From Thelephora terrestris (Eukaryota; Basidiomycota; Agaricomycetes; Thelephorales; Thelephoraceae): a stretch of 64,000 nucleotides of DNA. Within the stretch, counting starts at the first letter, position 1, and each line of letters opens with the position of its first letter. The notes beneath the pieces are model-generated. The model searched no databases, was not told the DNA's origin, and saw only the letters and a program-made list of their open reading frames with translations. Both the position numbers and the translations under genes were made by a program. The stretch lies in NCBI GenBank assembly GCA_015956445.1, contig WIUZ02000001.1:2232001-2296000 (forward strand). The letters run 5' to 3'. This document shows, in pieces, positions 10,182-21,519 of the stretch.

Positions 10182-11621
10182 CTACACAAGATCGAATATC
10201 CGCAATGCATTTCCACCACACACGGCTTCTATCTCTTCGTCTCCCCAGCCAGCGACGGCGTTTATAGCCGCCAAATTTTCCGTCACGCTCTTCCACTTGT
10301 CCGTGGCCTTGAGGGGAGGGAAGAAAGGGTGGTCTGTCCCGAACAGCATCCGACTGCTTCCCAGAACCCGCAGCTTCCCTTCACTCTCCAGTGAAGGAAT
10401 CGCAGAAGCGGAAGCAGAAGGATCATCATACGTCGACGACCTGCCAATCGCGCTGCTGACGAACCCGAGCTCTTCTGGGCCGTAAGCAACGGCATCGAAG
10501 TAGAGCCGTCCTAGGTAATACCGAGCGTTGTGTTTCAATCTCGAGGCGACGACGGGATCGTGATCGATGCACGATGCCAGGCGGGACGAAAGCGCTGGTA
10601 ATGCTCCGCCTGAGTGGGCGAGCATGATCTTGAGCGAAGGGAACTTGTCGAGGACACCCGCAAGGATCAGTCGCGTGATAGCCTAAAGAAAACGGGATGA
10701 GTGCCCCATCCGCGCGGTCAGATAAACAAAGAAAAGCGCACGATCGTAGTTTCGAACGGGAATCCGAGAGCCAGCGGCAAAACGTGTCCGTTAGCCCTCC
10801 CTCCGTACACCGAACTAGGCACGCCATAATGCGGATGCAAGAACACCACCAGCCCGTTCCTCTCGATCTCACCCCACACCGGCTCAAGTTCCTCGTCGTC
10901 AAGACCGCGGCCTAACCCTTGGGTGCCCATGATAACGCCTTTCAGATGCGGGAGCGAAGATATCTGCGTGATCACCTTGAGGACATCCGAAAGCGACGCT
11001 TCGGAGACTAAGGGCAATAATCCGAGCCCGTATAGCCTCTTGATTGAAGGACCGCCCCCAGAAGTGGGAGATCCCAAGTCAGGGGAGGAAGAACAGAACT
11101 CTTCAAGGTCCTCGTTCAGCTCCTTGGCTAGGCTGTTCGCTTCTGAAGCTGGCAGGAAATCTAGCCACGGGTTCGCAGAACTAGATGGTGGGTGTGACAC
11201 AGTTCAACGAGGAACAAACAGAACGAGGAGAGTCGGAAACGCCGCTTTAACCGTCAGTGTATGCGAGTAGCCGAGAAAGCGAAAGGAGCACCTCACGACT
11301 GAGACATCGATCCCATGCCTGTTCATAAACGCCAGCTTCTGGGATTTATCCCAGTACTTGAAGCCGCAATACAAATAAAATTTCCTCAGCGGCACGGTCC
11401 CAAATTAATACAGCGGTGTTTTCAACTACCTGGGGGCCGACCGGCCTTCCTCCAGAGGGCTCGTTTTCCAGAATCAATAACCTGTCCTCCTCGACGTCCG
11501 GTTCACCAGGAACGGGTCTCGAAAATATCCTCGGAGCAACGGCTCGCGCTCGCAAGTAAGCGGCATAACGCGGTAGATAGACGTGAGTGTGAACATCTAC
11601 GAGCAGTTTCCTGGTCGACAT
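10182..11621 (-). CDS. Amidohydrolase-family metal enzyme, ACMSD-like decarboxylase
   Basis: A TIM-barrel metal-dependent enzyme of the amidohydrolase-2 group that includes ACMSD and related decarboxylases. Zn ligands can be followed: HxH in LLVDVHTHVYLPRY near the N-terminus, VVFLHPHYGVP in the middle, IMLAHSGGALPAL, and Asp in RMLFGTDHPFFPP near the C-terminus. Other typical blocks are LPHLKGVIMGTQGLGRGLDD (strand 4 region) and RLYFDAVAYGPEEL. An acidic, Ser-rich insertion (EEFCSSSPDLGSPTSGGG) precedes the middle part. The start at 11621 (MSTRKLLVDVHTH) is preferred; an in-frame ATG 66 bp upstream would add a leader. The actual substrate cannot be read from sequence: ACMSD, resorcylate- and orsellinate-type decarboxylases all share these motifs. 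At least two introns. A 17-T run lies about 70 bp upstream. Confidence 0.85.
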
Positions 11622-13371
11622 GAGCGGCTGGCCAGGTGGCAAACTACTATATGCGGCTGTGATCGAGAATTTGGAACGGTCGATCATTGTTTTTTTTTTT
11701 TTTTTTGAATTCTGATTTAACGTGCTACAGCAACTCCTAACCTACTGCTCATCCGTATGGACAGAACACGTGGTAAAACACTAAGTAATACCAACTCCTA
11801 CAAAGACAGACATCCCATTTTAGCTACGCGGAGGTAGGGAAGAAAAAGAGAAAGTCCATGCAACTACCGAATTTGGGGTTCAGAGCTACATACAAAGGAA
11901 CAGAACCGTAACCAAAGAAACAGAACCCAACCCAAAAGAAAAAGACGTTGAAGTGTGTCGTTGAAGGAGTTCTAGTGGCGACAGAGTGGCCATGTGGATG
12001 CACCAGCGGCGGATCCTAGTGTCGCATGTATGGAAGGAGTGATGGTGGTCAGGCGACCTGTGTCGACGGGGACCTGGTAAAGAGAGTGGAATCCGATAGG
12101 CCTGTATCGGTGGTAGGGCAGGGGAAGGAAACTGGGAAGAAAGGGAAGTGGGGGGGATGGACCGGGTTCCACGCGCAAATTGCTGCATGGGTGAGGGCCG
12201 GTAGCCTAGGCCATTGGCTCACAGGTGGGGAGGAGGGGGGTTGGGATAAGAGGGTTAGTGCCAGATGTAGGGTGGGTGCCGTTATCGCGTGTAGGATCAT
12301 CGAAGGGCCTGGATGGATCCAAGGAAGGATAGGGTGAGGCGTTTACGATTGAAAGGGCCATGAGGCAGGATCGTGGCTTATTGAGGCGGCACATGAGGCA
12401 AAGGGCGTGTCCGGGTGGTCAGAAGCGCAAGGCGAAACACCTGTTGCGTCGACGGTGGACGAGGTTGGGGAAGACCACCGCTGTATGGGCAAGTGGCACG
12501 GGTAGACCGGCGTCCGCTGCAGGTCTGTTGCTTTGATTTGGAAAGGTTTGGCGCACACAGCCAAAGGGGTTTGGGAAGGGAAAGGGGCCGGACGAGAAAG
12601 GGAGCATTCGAGTAGTCCACCCGGGATTTTACAGGCATTCGCTGTTTCGTACGGGTTAACCTGCTTGGCTCAATCGGCGAAGTCTGACGGGATTCCCGGC
12701 TGAGTGACCGCCATCCCCACCAAGGTCGCAAACTCTCTCCTGCCAGCAGAGGGGCCCGAAGGCTTTGTATCCGCTTCCAGTACGTGATCCGACCTGATCT
12801 CTACAACCAACTTACACCCCAAGACTGTTGCAGACGTACCAGAGTGACCGATGTCCCACGATGGCCCTCCAGGGGACGAATCCTCGCAGGAGGAGACCGT
12901 GGGAAAAGAGCGACCAAGTGGAAGTAGAGGACAAACCGCGGATGTTTCGATCGGGTCGATCATTGTTAATGTGAGTTACCCCCGGAGTTGGCCCTGGTAA
13001 TCTTCTTCAGAGATGAGTGCATGTAAAAAATGTTGAATGTGTATTGGTTACATATATAAACTAAGATCCTTCATCTACAGGAAACCAAAAGAAAGCGGAG
13101 AAAGGGAGAGGAGGTTAGGTGGCTCTGTCCAACGAGTAATGGGATGTAACGAGTAATCAGGGGGGGAACCGAACGAGGGGGATGCAAAATATGCGTCCAG
13201 AAACCAGATAAATAGTGTGCAGAAAGACGGAGAGAGTGTGTAATGAGGGTGAGTTGGTGGTAGCGCGAAACATGGAGGAGGGATGACAAATAGAGCAAAA
13301 TATCCAGCAGGGAGAAAAAGATACGCACACCATAAGAAGTCCGTGAGCGGGTGTTGTGTGACCATTTGTGG
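11622..13371. other. 1.75-kb stretch without a recognised gene
   Basis: Begins with the amidohydrolase promoter, including a 17-T run at 11690-11706. A C/T-rich minus-strand stretch (11.9-13.0 kb) is open in several frames and gives Pro/Ser/Thr-rich translations. One model starts at an ATG at 12963 and splices near 12840 into a frame open to 12378, but no family is recognisable and frames compete. This may be a fast-evolving gene, a long 3' UTR of the amidohydrolase's neighbour, or non-coding DNA. The 13.0-13.37 kb part is the 3' flank of the next minus-strand gene. Confidence 0.4.
11690..11706. repeat. Poly(dT) run, 17 nt
   Basis: Seventeen consecutive T about 70 bp upstream of the amidohydrolase ATG (poly-A on its sense strand). 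Confidence 0.9.
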
Positions 13372-16300
13372 TCACCTATGTTGCAGGATATCGTTGGAAG
13401 GATACCTGTAAGCCACAAACTCTGGATCCTGTTCAACCAACTGCTGAATCGCTTTCCTCGAAGCAACCGACATCCTCACAGCCGGGTTCCTTCCTTCGCC
13501 GTTCGGGAGCTGGTGCACCTCGGAGCTTGGCATACTGTACATAACACTGTCGCCCTCTGCATCCTCTCCGCCGCTCAAATCATCCTTCTTCTTCCCAAAC
13601 ATATTCGCTAAGCCGAATCTGCTCTTCCTTTTAGACGGAGTCTTGCTTTTCGCACCCGTACCAGTCGTCTCAACACTACTCATCCGACCTATGTGGGACC
13701 TGGTCTGGGACGGAGGGCGCTGAGACCTCTGCGCGTCCTCCAACCAACCCAGAGATGTTCTGGAGCTCCCGAATTCCCCATAAGCGTCCGCCCCAACACC
13801 CTGACCATTTCCGTGGTAGGTGTGGTATGCGTTGAAAGCACCGCCGTTTGCGTTCATGTGAGGATATGAACCGTTCTGGCGAGGGGCTCGGGGATTATCG
13901 TAAGAGTTCGGTCCAATAACTCTCGGCCTCTCCATCCCCTCGAAACTCTGCCTCCTGCCGTCGCCTCTAAAAGCTATTTGAGGGGGACAGAACACGTTCG
14001 AGTCTTCACTTATGCCGCTGAGGTTTTCAGTGACGGTCGCCATGGGAGGAGCGACATGCCGAGGACCTTCTAGGGAGGCGTACATAGTTTGTGGTCGGCT
14101 GGCGCCAGAAATATCGGGAACAGGAAGGAAACCTATGCTGGGAGTCTCGTTTGGCGGCAGAGGAGGCAGATTTTTGTCCCTACCAAGGAAAACGGTATGC
14201 GGTCTCTGGGGGAGGGGAGAGGTAGACCTGGAGGAAGAGATTCCAGATTTGGAAGGTGGCATGAAGTTCCGGTCCAGCATCAGCTGTTGCTGTAGGTCGT
14301 TCTCTTGGTCGGAATAGCCCGTCGTCACGAAGACGGGGGCGTCGTGGGTCGCGGGAGGCATCCTCAGGCTGACAGGACTTGGCAACACACTCGAGGGGGC
14401 TGTGGGGGGAGAAGTTGGTGCGCCGTTATACCCTTGTTGAGGAGATTGGTTGGAAGGCTGGCCAGTCGTTCCTGGTAGACACGGTGTGCTCGAATGCCGT
14501 CTGGATCTATTTCCACCTCCATCCCTCTCAACAAGATAGCTTAACGGTGGGGGAGGGGCCAGGGGGTAATCGTCGTCTGGCATTACGTACACCTGGTTCC
14601 CTCCGGTAGCCTTGAAGTCTGCCGATTTTGAATGATTGTGCTCCGACTTCGGCCTAGGAGAAGAACCAGTGACGATTGACCAGATCTTTGCAAGGCCTTT
14701 CTTCTTTTTTCGTTTATCTTCTGAAGTCGGGTGAGTGGCTTTCTTGTGATCTGTATTGCCATGCTGAGGCAACGCAACGCTCGTGCGGAAGGACGAAGTG
14801 CTGGGGGGAGGTCCAGCGAGCATAGAAGCACGATTCTGGAGGTATGCCTTCTCGTTCATGTCCTCTTGTTGGAGTGCGACACTAGATCGTGAATCTCGTG
14901 TCAAACGCTGCTTCTGCAAAGAGAAAAAGAGATGGTTCGTACTGCATATCCACCATGCTACCTGAGATCCCTGAGACAGCCAGGCTATCTCTGCTTCTCC
15001 ACCCACCTGGGCTGAGAGCCCTGATGTTACCTAAAAACCTAGTCTTTCGGTTGGGCGACGTAGAACCGTTGATACTGTGAAGATCAGAAAACGAAGTTGT
15101 GGAGTACGCTCTGGGGAGCGTCGGGCTTTTTTCTCCCATGCTCGAAGACAATATGCTTGTGGGCCGTAGAGATGACTGGGAGTACCTCGACGCCCTAAGG
15201 GTGTGTTCCACGGGAGCTCCGCCCGAAGTGCTGGGGGGAAGTTGAGAAGGATGAAGTGATCCATAGACAGAAGTGATGTCCTGCCCGGAGCCCCTGGATG
15301 ACTTCCTCACACGATTCCGTTCCCTTCGTTCTTCTCTTTTCCGCCTTTCTCGTTCCTCCTTCTCCTCTTTCTTGACATTCACATGTTCGACGATCAGACC
15401 ATTCTCGAGAAGGGTGACATCACGTGAATGAGAGTGGGCACGTTGGCGTGAACCTGGTAAAGTGGCGGATCGTATCCGGCCCGTCTCGTCAAGAGTGACC
15501 GCGCCAGGGTTAGAGTGAAGAGCGCCAAACTCGTGGACAGAGCGGCGTATGTGTGAATAGGTGTCTCGCATCTTGTTTTCTAGTTCCTTGGACTCTTGCA
15601 TCGCTCGAGCATGAGCGAGGGTTTCCGCTTCGAGGAGCAACCTCTGGGATCTAACGTACGTCTCCAAATTCATATGCCGTGATGCCGGCTCGCGTGGATT
15701 CTACAGAATCAATTGCGACAATTAAGTTGCGGAAACTTTTTGGATGGGGAAAGAACGAACCATGCTGAGCCAAAGCTTGAGGTTGGTCTCGGTAAGCATG
15801 TCACCAGTGGATCTTGGGCGGTCTTCAGGGAGCGGGATAGCACTGGAGATGGCTTCTTCCTCGGAACGGACGAGGTCTTGATAGTAGACATCGCTGTCTC
15901 GCTCCCAGATTCCCGGGGTAGTTACATCTACATCGGCCATGTCTTGATCTCTCATTGCGCACTCTAAGCAGACTTCTTCCCTGGGGTTGTGAGGTCTCGT
16001 GTACGTGGGATTCTGTGTGCCATTGAGAGGTGCGTTGACATATCTCGGTGATAGCGGAACTACACGCGGATTGGAAGTGACAGGCACCAGGGTCGAGGGT
16101 GAGGTAGGGACAGGGGGATTTTCAGATGGTTGCTGGGAAGGTTGACCTCCGGTGATACCGGACAACTGAAGGCCCTGTTGCTGAGACAAAGACCTCATAG
16201 ACCCTCGGGAAGGGGGCGGGTCCTGTCCATAGGTCTTGGCAGGCTGCCAAGGATTGTACAACGAAGGCTGACGAAGGGGCGTAGGGTCCTCTGAGTTGGG

Positions 16301-16684
16301 AGAGCGCGGGTCTGTATCAATGAACTCGGGTGCTTTTTCATCCGAAGATTGCTTGATGTGAGTAGGTGGAGGGTCTTTGAAGGATTGGGGTGGACTGGGC
16401 TGTTGTGCCGGGGGCTGCTGGGAAGACATGATAGGGTGGTGATCGGTCGGGACCAGTTGAGAGCTCTGGTGGTCGTATATCGGTGAAGAATAGGCTGTTG
16501 TAGCGATGGAACCTTGCGTGTTGAACCTTTGGCTCCGTGGTTGTCTCATTGAGGGGTACGGTCCATCGACATTGGGATAAACGCCTATCGGAGTCTGTTG
16601 CGCGGCGTTATATAGGTGCCTAGGCGAAGGGAGCATCGCGAAGGGTTGATCCTCTCGTGGGGGGTCTCGCACGACAGTAGCCAT
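13372..16684 (-). CDS. Large conserved disordered protein, function unknown
   Basis: A roughly 1,050-residue protein in three main exons. Exon 1 (16684-15761) is Pro/Gln/Ser-rich and ends in an ordered block: EEVCLECAMRDQDMADVDVT, GIWERDSDVYYQDLVRSEEE and TGDMLTETNLKLWLSM. An intron then leads to exon 2 (from 15700), NPREPASRHMNLETYVRSQR, a helical segment up to SHIRRSVHEFG, and a very charged run (KEEKEERERRKREERRER). A splice near 14.96 kb joins KQRLTRDSRSSVALQQEDM. The rest is Ser/Pro-rich, with a basic patch (KSKTPSKRKSRFGLANMFGK) and a C-terminal VRMSVASRKAIQQLVEQDPE. The short Cys-containing block and the LETYVRSQRLLLEAETLAHA helix look like the conserved core. I do not recognise a named family. 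A scaffold or polarity role is only a guess. An in-frame ATG at 16810 is an alternative start. Confidence 0.8.
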
Positions 16685-17800
16685 GCTCGAGCAGAGAAAT
16701 CGCGGGGATGGGTTGATGAGAAGGGCGTGGGTGGCAGAGCGGGCGCGCGTTCGCCGTTTCGTAAAGGACGGGAAGCTGGGGAAGTGATGTCTAGCGAGCC
16801 GTTGGGTCAAGCACAGAGGCTTTGCGACATCCGCGAACGAGGTGCCTCCGGACGAAGATGGGTCGTAAGACGCTCAGACGAATGACCTGGAGAGAAGGAT
16901 GGAAGTGAGAGTTGAAGATGAAAGGGACCGGCTGGCTGTTTGTCCGTTCTACAAGCAGACGTCGACAAGAAGTGTTACAACTGTCACTCACGTCACGCAC
17001 ACAACTGTTAAACAGGCCTCGATTGCTTCCGTGGTTTTATACTTCCCAAATTTCATTTCTAACATCTGCGGCCGTAGTTCTCGTCCGAGCACCTCTGAGA
17101 TTCCACAGCCACCACACTAAATAACGCGCCCATCGGCGCACCAACCCCTCCCTGTCTGACCCTCGACAGAGAGCCAAACCTAGTGCTCGTTTAAAGTTCT
17201 ACCCGTTCCCCGTCGAGAAGTGGACGGTTATGGACGGAGTTCCATTTGCCTTGATCATTCAATCTCAGGGATGCAGTGGTCGGCGACCGGAATCAGCATT
17301 CAGCCTGAGCGTGCAATGTCAAAATCGTTCGTGTCGATCAGGAATGGAATGGCGCTCTCTCTCTCCTACCGTCGGTGCGCCGTCGGAAAGCTTCGGTCAG
17401 TCGTTCAACGGTTTCATTGTAACGCAATGAGAGACGCTGACTGCTGTGCAGCGAAAGATCTCACTCACTATCCCAATACTACTTAGATCACAACACACTC
17501 ACTAGTCCACGAACAAGCAGTTGTTGTTCTCCCAGTTGCCCCTCTTACTTTTCGGGTAAGTTATATCAGTTGCGATGTTGCCTCTCGGCAGTGTTGTGAT
17601 TACATATCGCCCCTATTCGCCTCAAATCTGATCCGCTTTCAAGAGTCTGTTCTGTCCATTACGGCCATCGGCCAATCCTCCCATTCTGTGACAAATCTAA
17701 GGTTGGGTTCTTGTTCATATGCCTGTCTTGCTTTGCCCTCCAAAACGATAATTCCGGGATGCACGCGACCCCACTCAGAGTAATAACAAAAAGTAATTGG
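16685..17800. other. 1.1-kb intergenic stretch
   Basis: Lies upstream of the large disordered-protein gene and downstream of MPC2. Only short, unsupported frames occur on either strand, with no splice-joined model and no RNA gene motif. It should contain the promoter of the gene starting at 16684. Confidence 0.4.
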
Positions 17801-18400
17801 CTACTGGGGAGCGGGCGTAGCCGGCGTGGTGGCCTTCAAGTTACTTCGATACCTACGGAAACAGAGGGGTACATTAATGCTCGCCGAGCAAAAGCAAAGC
17901 GCAGTAGACTTACTGAGCAATACGCGCCAATTGCCCCAGACCAGTGGCCCCCACGAAGAAGTTGACCTACAACGAATAAAGCCAAACCGTACCAGGCGAG
18001 CAATCGAATGGACACACCGCAGCCAAGCTCAAATTCACTGGAGTGATAACGAACGAGTACCGCACCCAAATAAAGCCCGTGGCAGCCAAAGCTACGAGTG
18101 CGGAACGCTCAGAGTGACCAACACCCGCAAGATACCGAGGGTAGCTTACCGAGGTTCTGCGACACGCTCAGCTTCTCCGCTGGCCGGCTCAAATCCTTAA
18201 CTCCAGCAATGACAAGACACCACTTCATCATCGGTGCCCAAAAGAACACAGTTTTCGGCCCTGTTCCGTGCAAGTGAAATAATAATTATGACTCCCTCAG
18301 TTCCGGTTGCTGTTTAAGATGGAGGGAGAAGCTGACCAGCAGGGTGGTTCAAGAATTGCTGGAATTTTGTGGCTCCTGCTGAAGTTGCTGCTCCGGACAT
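17801..18400 (-). CDS. MPC2: Mitochondrial pyruvate carrier subunit, MPC2 type
   Basis: MPC subunits form the heterodimeric pyruvate importer of the inner mitochondrial membrane. The gene is easy to miss because its exons are short. Joining them gives 117 residues: MSGAATSAGATKFQQFLNHP with AG; PKTVFFWAPMMKWCLVIAG with VKDLSRPAEKLSVSQNL; ALAATGFIWVRYSFVITPVN; LSLAAVNFFVGATGLGQLAR; IAQYRSNLKATTPATPAPQ. These are the family signatures (FWAPxxKW, xxDxxRPxEKxS, TGxIWxRYSxVIxPxN, VNFFVGxTG). Introns are near 18333-18260, 18170-18103, 18033-17983 and 17930-17872, all GT..AG. The start is at 18400 and the stop TAG at 17803-17801. The Asn-Phe-Phe-Val-Gly third helix and the RYS motif fit MPC2 better than MPC1. 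A partner MPC1 is expected elsewhere in the genome. Confidence 0.93.
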
Positions 18401-18810
18401 GGCTGTGATGTGGGCGTTGTAGAAAGCAAGTGCGAGAATGAGACGAGGGCAGGCAGCGGAATGTAAATGGTGCTGATTAGGTAAGCTGACCTTTGGCCTG
18501 AAATTGTAAACTTACAGTAACGCGATTTTCTCGTAATGTTGAGCCGCAGGCGATGGTGGAGCCCGACAGATTCCTTTTCAGCGGCGGTGGTAAGAGTCTA
18601 CTTAAGGACCATGGAAAGCCCTAAATTACAGTGACTACTTGCTTGAGGTCTTGTTGCGAGTACGTACACGATGAGGGGGTAGGGGAGAACGAGATTGCCA
18701 TAAATACGAATAACATGATAGCAAACAGCACGAAGTCAATGCGCAAGACGAAGAACAAACAAAAACGAATAAGGACCGTGGGCCCTAAAGCCAGAACAAA
18801 CGGTCAAGAT
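18401..18810. other. Intergenic upstream of MPC2
   Basis: A 410-bp gap between the MPC2 start and the stop of the Zn2Cys6 gene. No supported coding segment, and no repeat. Expected to hold the MPC2 promoter and the upstream neighbour's 3' end. Confidence 0.4.
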
Positions 18811-20986
18811 TTAGTCGGTCCCCATCAAATCACTCCAGCTTTCGGAGGGGTTCTTCAATGAAGACGCCGAATAAAACTTGTTCGATGTGGCAGTCATGAA
18901 ATCGATGGTTGCCCCGATGCACTTTCGCATTTCGTCGACGCTCTTCTCGGGGTGAGGAATGTAACCCTCGAATGCCATCATGCCTATTTCCTGGCGCAGA
19001 ACTATCGCAGCGCGAACCAAGGAGCACTGGAAACAAGTCAGGAACATCAACAAAAACTGCGCAGATACAGGGGCGGGAGTGCTTACACCAGCATAAGGTG
19101 GCAGATGACGCATGTCATTGCCGTTCATGAGCTCCGTAGAAATGTCAGACAAACGGTACATCGTTTGCTCGCATTGCTTTAGCGAAACCCTTGGCAGCTT
19201 CCAGAGTGGGTGATGCGACAAAATGTGGTAGAGTTCCCCAAGGTTGGATAGAGAAACCAACGAGCACATCCGCAAAGAAACGCAGCTGTCGTGGTCGTTT
19301 GCAGCGGCAAACTTCGTGATCAACTTCGCCAGCAATTGCACGCGTTCTCCGAGTTCGGTACAGACTTCCGAGCACTGTGTCAACCAAGCGAGCGTGGGGT
19401 TTCCTAAATAGGTGGGAAATGAGCAAAGGAAACCCCGCACACAAGTATGCTTACGCTCGGATGAATACTGCGCGATCAACTTTCGCGACTTGCGAATGAG
19501 TAGCATCGTACGCACCCTGACCATGAGGGGGCACACCTCGAAAAGGACAGGGCAAGCAACCTGGTGTGACAGTGAGTGGACTGCCCTACAAGCAAGTGAG
19601 GCTACTGACCGGCAGGTAATTTTGAAATAAATGAGTAAGGCCGGAGAGGAGGCCACCATGTGGACCGTATAAAATGTCTTCGAACTTCTCCAAAATCGAT
19701 TGCTGGACCCACGTGTGAAGAAGAGACCGAGGCAATTCAAGGAAACGCTTACAGGTATTTTCCCGGGGACGTCATCAGGCATAGGGAAGACTCCAGAGTC
19801 GACAAGGTATATTGACATGTACGTTCTGAACCAAAGTATATGAGCAAGAAGCCCCAACCGTTCGTGTAGATCTTCTGAGTAGTCGACCGTCACCGTGGTC
19901 GGTACGCTGCTCAGCCCAGGTAACCTGGAAAGGAATAGGTCGTGATTGCGCTCAACTGAATCGGCAGCTTCTTTCATAAAACGGACGGCTTTGGGTGAGT
20001 TCCCTGTTGTCACACATGCCATGGCTATGAGCCAGTGCGCATGAACATAAGATACAGGATCAGCCTCCTCTTTCATCAACGATAATGTCCGAAGAACGGA
20101 AAACAAGTAGCTAGTCTCCAGCTGAATCAGACTGTCGTCCGGGCAGTACCGTCGATGGAAGTGGCACCCAACCAAATGGGCAAACTTGATGAAAAATGGG
20201 TGGATGAAGGAGCCCGAAGTGTCTCCCAGAATGATGGCCTGTTGTTGTGCGAAAGAGAGGTATATCCCTTGTGCGAGACGGTAGGAAAGGAAAACCAGGC
20301 GACTGTCGTGGATGTTATCAAGAGAATAGCCTCAAACGGAATCGCGTCACTCACAATCGAAGGTTCATGTCTTCGGGGGAAATACCGGATAGCGAGTAGT
20401 TCGAAGGACCAAAGAGTTCCCGTATAGCCCAGGAGACTGGTGTCCAATTGAACGGGTCAAATATAGCATCCGTACTGAATTGATATGGCTTAGAAACAAC
20501 GGGAGGGACCTCAAGAGGCGTCGCAGCGGGGACAAGTGGTAACTCCGCGGGTGATTCCGGCTTGACCGTCTCAGGCTCTCGGTAGGTGCATTCGACAACT
20601 TCTCGACTTTCCCGACATTTGCGGCAACTGGGGAGCCCACCATCACACTTCTAGGACAGCAGTCAGCATGAAGTCACAGCGTTTATCATCCTCCTCCTTA
20701 CCTTCTTTTTCCGCCTGCACACGAGAGCGAGCTCAACAATTGGGTGAGGAAAGCAATCAGCGGGGACCCACCTGCACTGCATGCATGCCCGACCTCTCGG
20801 TAACGTTCCAGTGGTCTCCTCCTCTGAGAATTTGACTTTGCGAGAGGATTTCCCGGTCGGCCCGTCGCAAATCTGCCGTGTTCAAACACGATTCAGGTTG
20901 GAAGAAGCCAAACGGTCACCAGGGAAGTTGGACGTACGACTAAACCGCGGACACTCCTTTGAGCAAGTGCTCATTAACGAGTGCAT
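18811..20986 (-). CDS. Zn2Cys6 fungal transcription factor with Fungal_trans-type middle region
   Basis: A nuclear regulator of the fungal binuclear-cluster class. After splicing two short introns (near 20770-20715 and 20700-20655) the N-terminus reads RGRACMQCRRKKKKCDGG then LPSCRKCRESREVVEC. This is CX2C-X6-C-X6-C-X2-C-X8-C, a full zinc cluster. A middle homology region follows: WTPVSWAIRELFG, FEAILLITSTTVAWFSFP, LETSYLFSVLRTLSLMKEEA, AHWLIAMACVTTGNSPKAVR and ERLGLLAHILWFRTYMSIYL. The stop is at 18811. The start is tentative: an ATG at 20986 with a donor at about 20928 and an acceptor ending cgcaaag gives VKFSEEETTGTLPRGRACMQ, the most cluster-like leader, but other splices are possible. 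Targets cannot be read from sequence. Confidence 0.85.
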
Positions 20987-21519
20987 CAAGAAACCAGGTT
21001 GCACCAATCGCTCACCGAGCAGTTCTAATGACGCTCATGTCTTGTGAAGCATACACCCTTTAGTTATTGGGGTGAAATAATGGCGAGTAGGAGATGACTG
21101 GGGTTGCGGTCGTAGTAGGAGGATGTACTTGTGGGAATTTGAAGTGACTTGCTGACCATCTCTGTACTCACGTGGGCGAGATGACCGCTTACACAGTGCA
21201 CACATGTTTTTTGTCTTGACAGTTGTTCTAAAGGTTCCGAGCGCAGCCGCTCCATTTGGAGGCTCGTAATTACATGCTTTGCGGATAACCTTTACGCCAG
21301 ACTCCACTCGGGGATCCCTTCAAAACAATTTGTGACATCGCCAGGCGGATACACTACAAATACATTCATGCAATATTATCTCCTACTTGCACTTGAAGAC
21401 ACCGTGGTCACGGTTCCATATTCAGGCGATCGACTTTGTTGTCAATTTGTAGCATGGAACACAACGCGGCCGTTTGGGGATTCGGGAAATACGCAGCTGT
21501 CAATGTGTCAGGACAAGAG
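20987..21519. other. Intergenic, 533 bp
   Basis: Between the Zn2Cys6 gene and the DBR1 stop. Short open frames only, with no family resemblance and no splice-joined model. Likely the regulator's promoter plus the DBR1 3' UTR. Confidence 0.4.
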
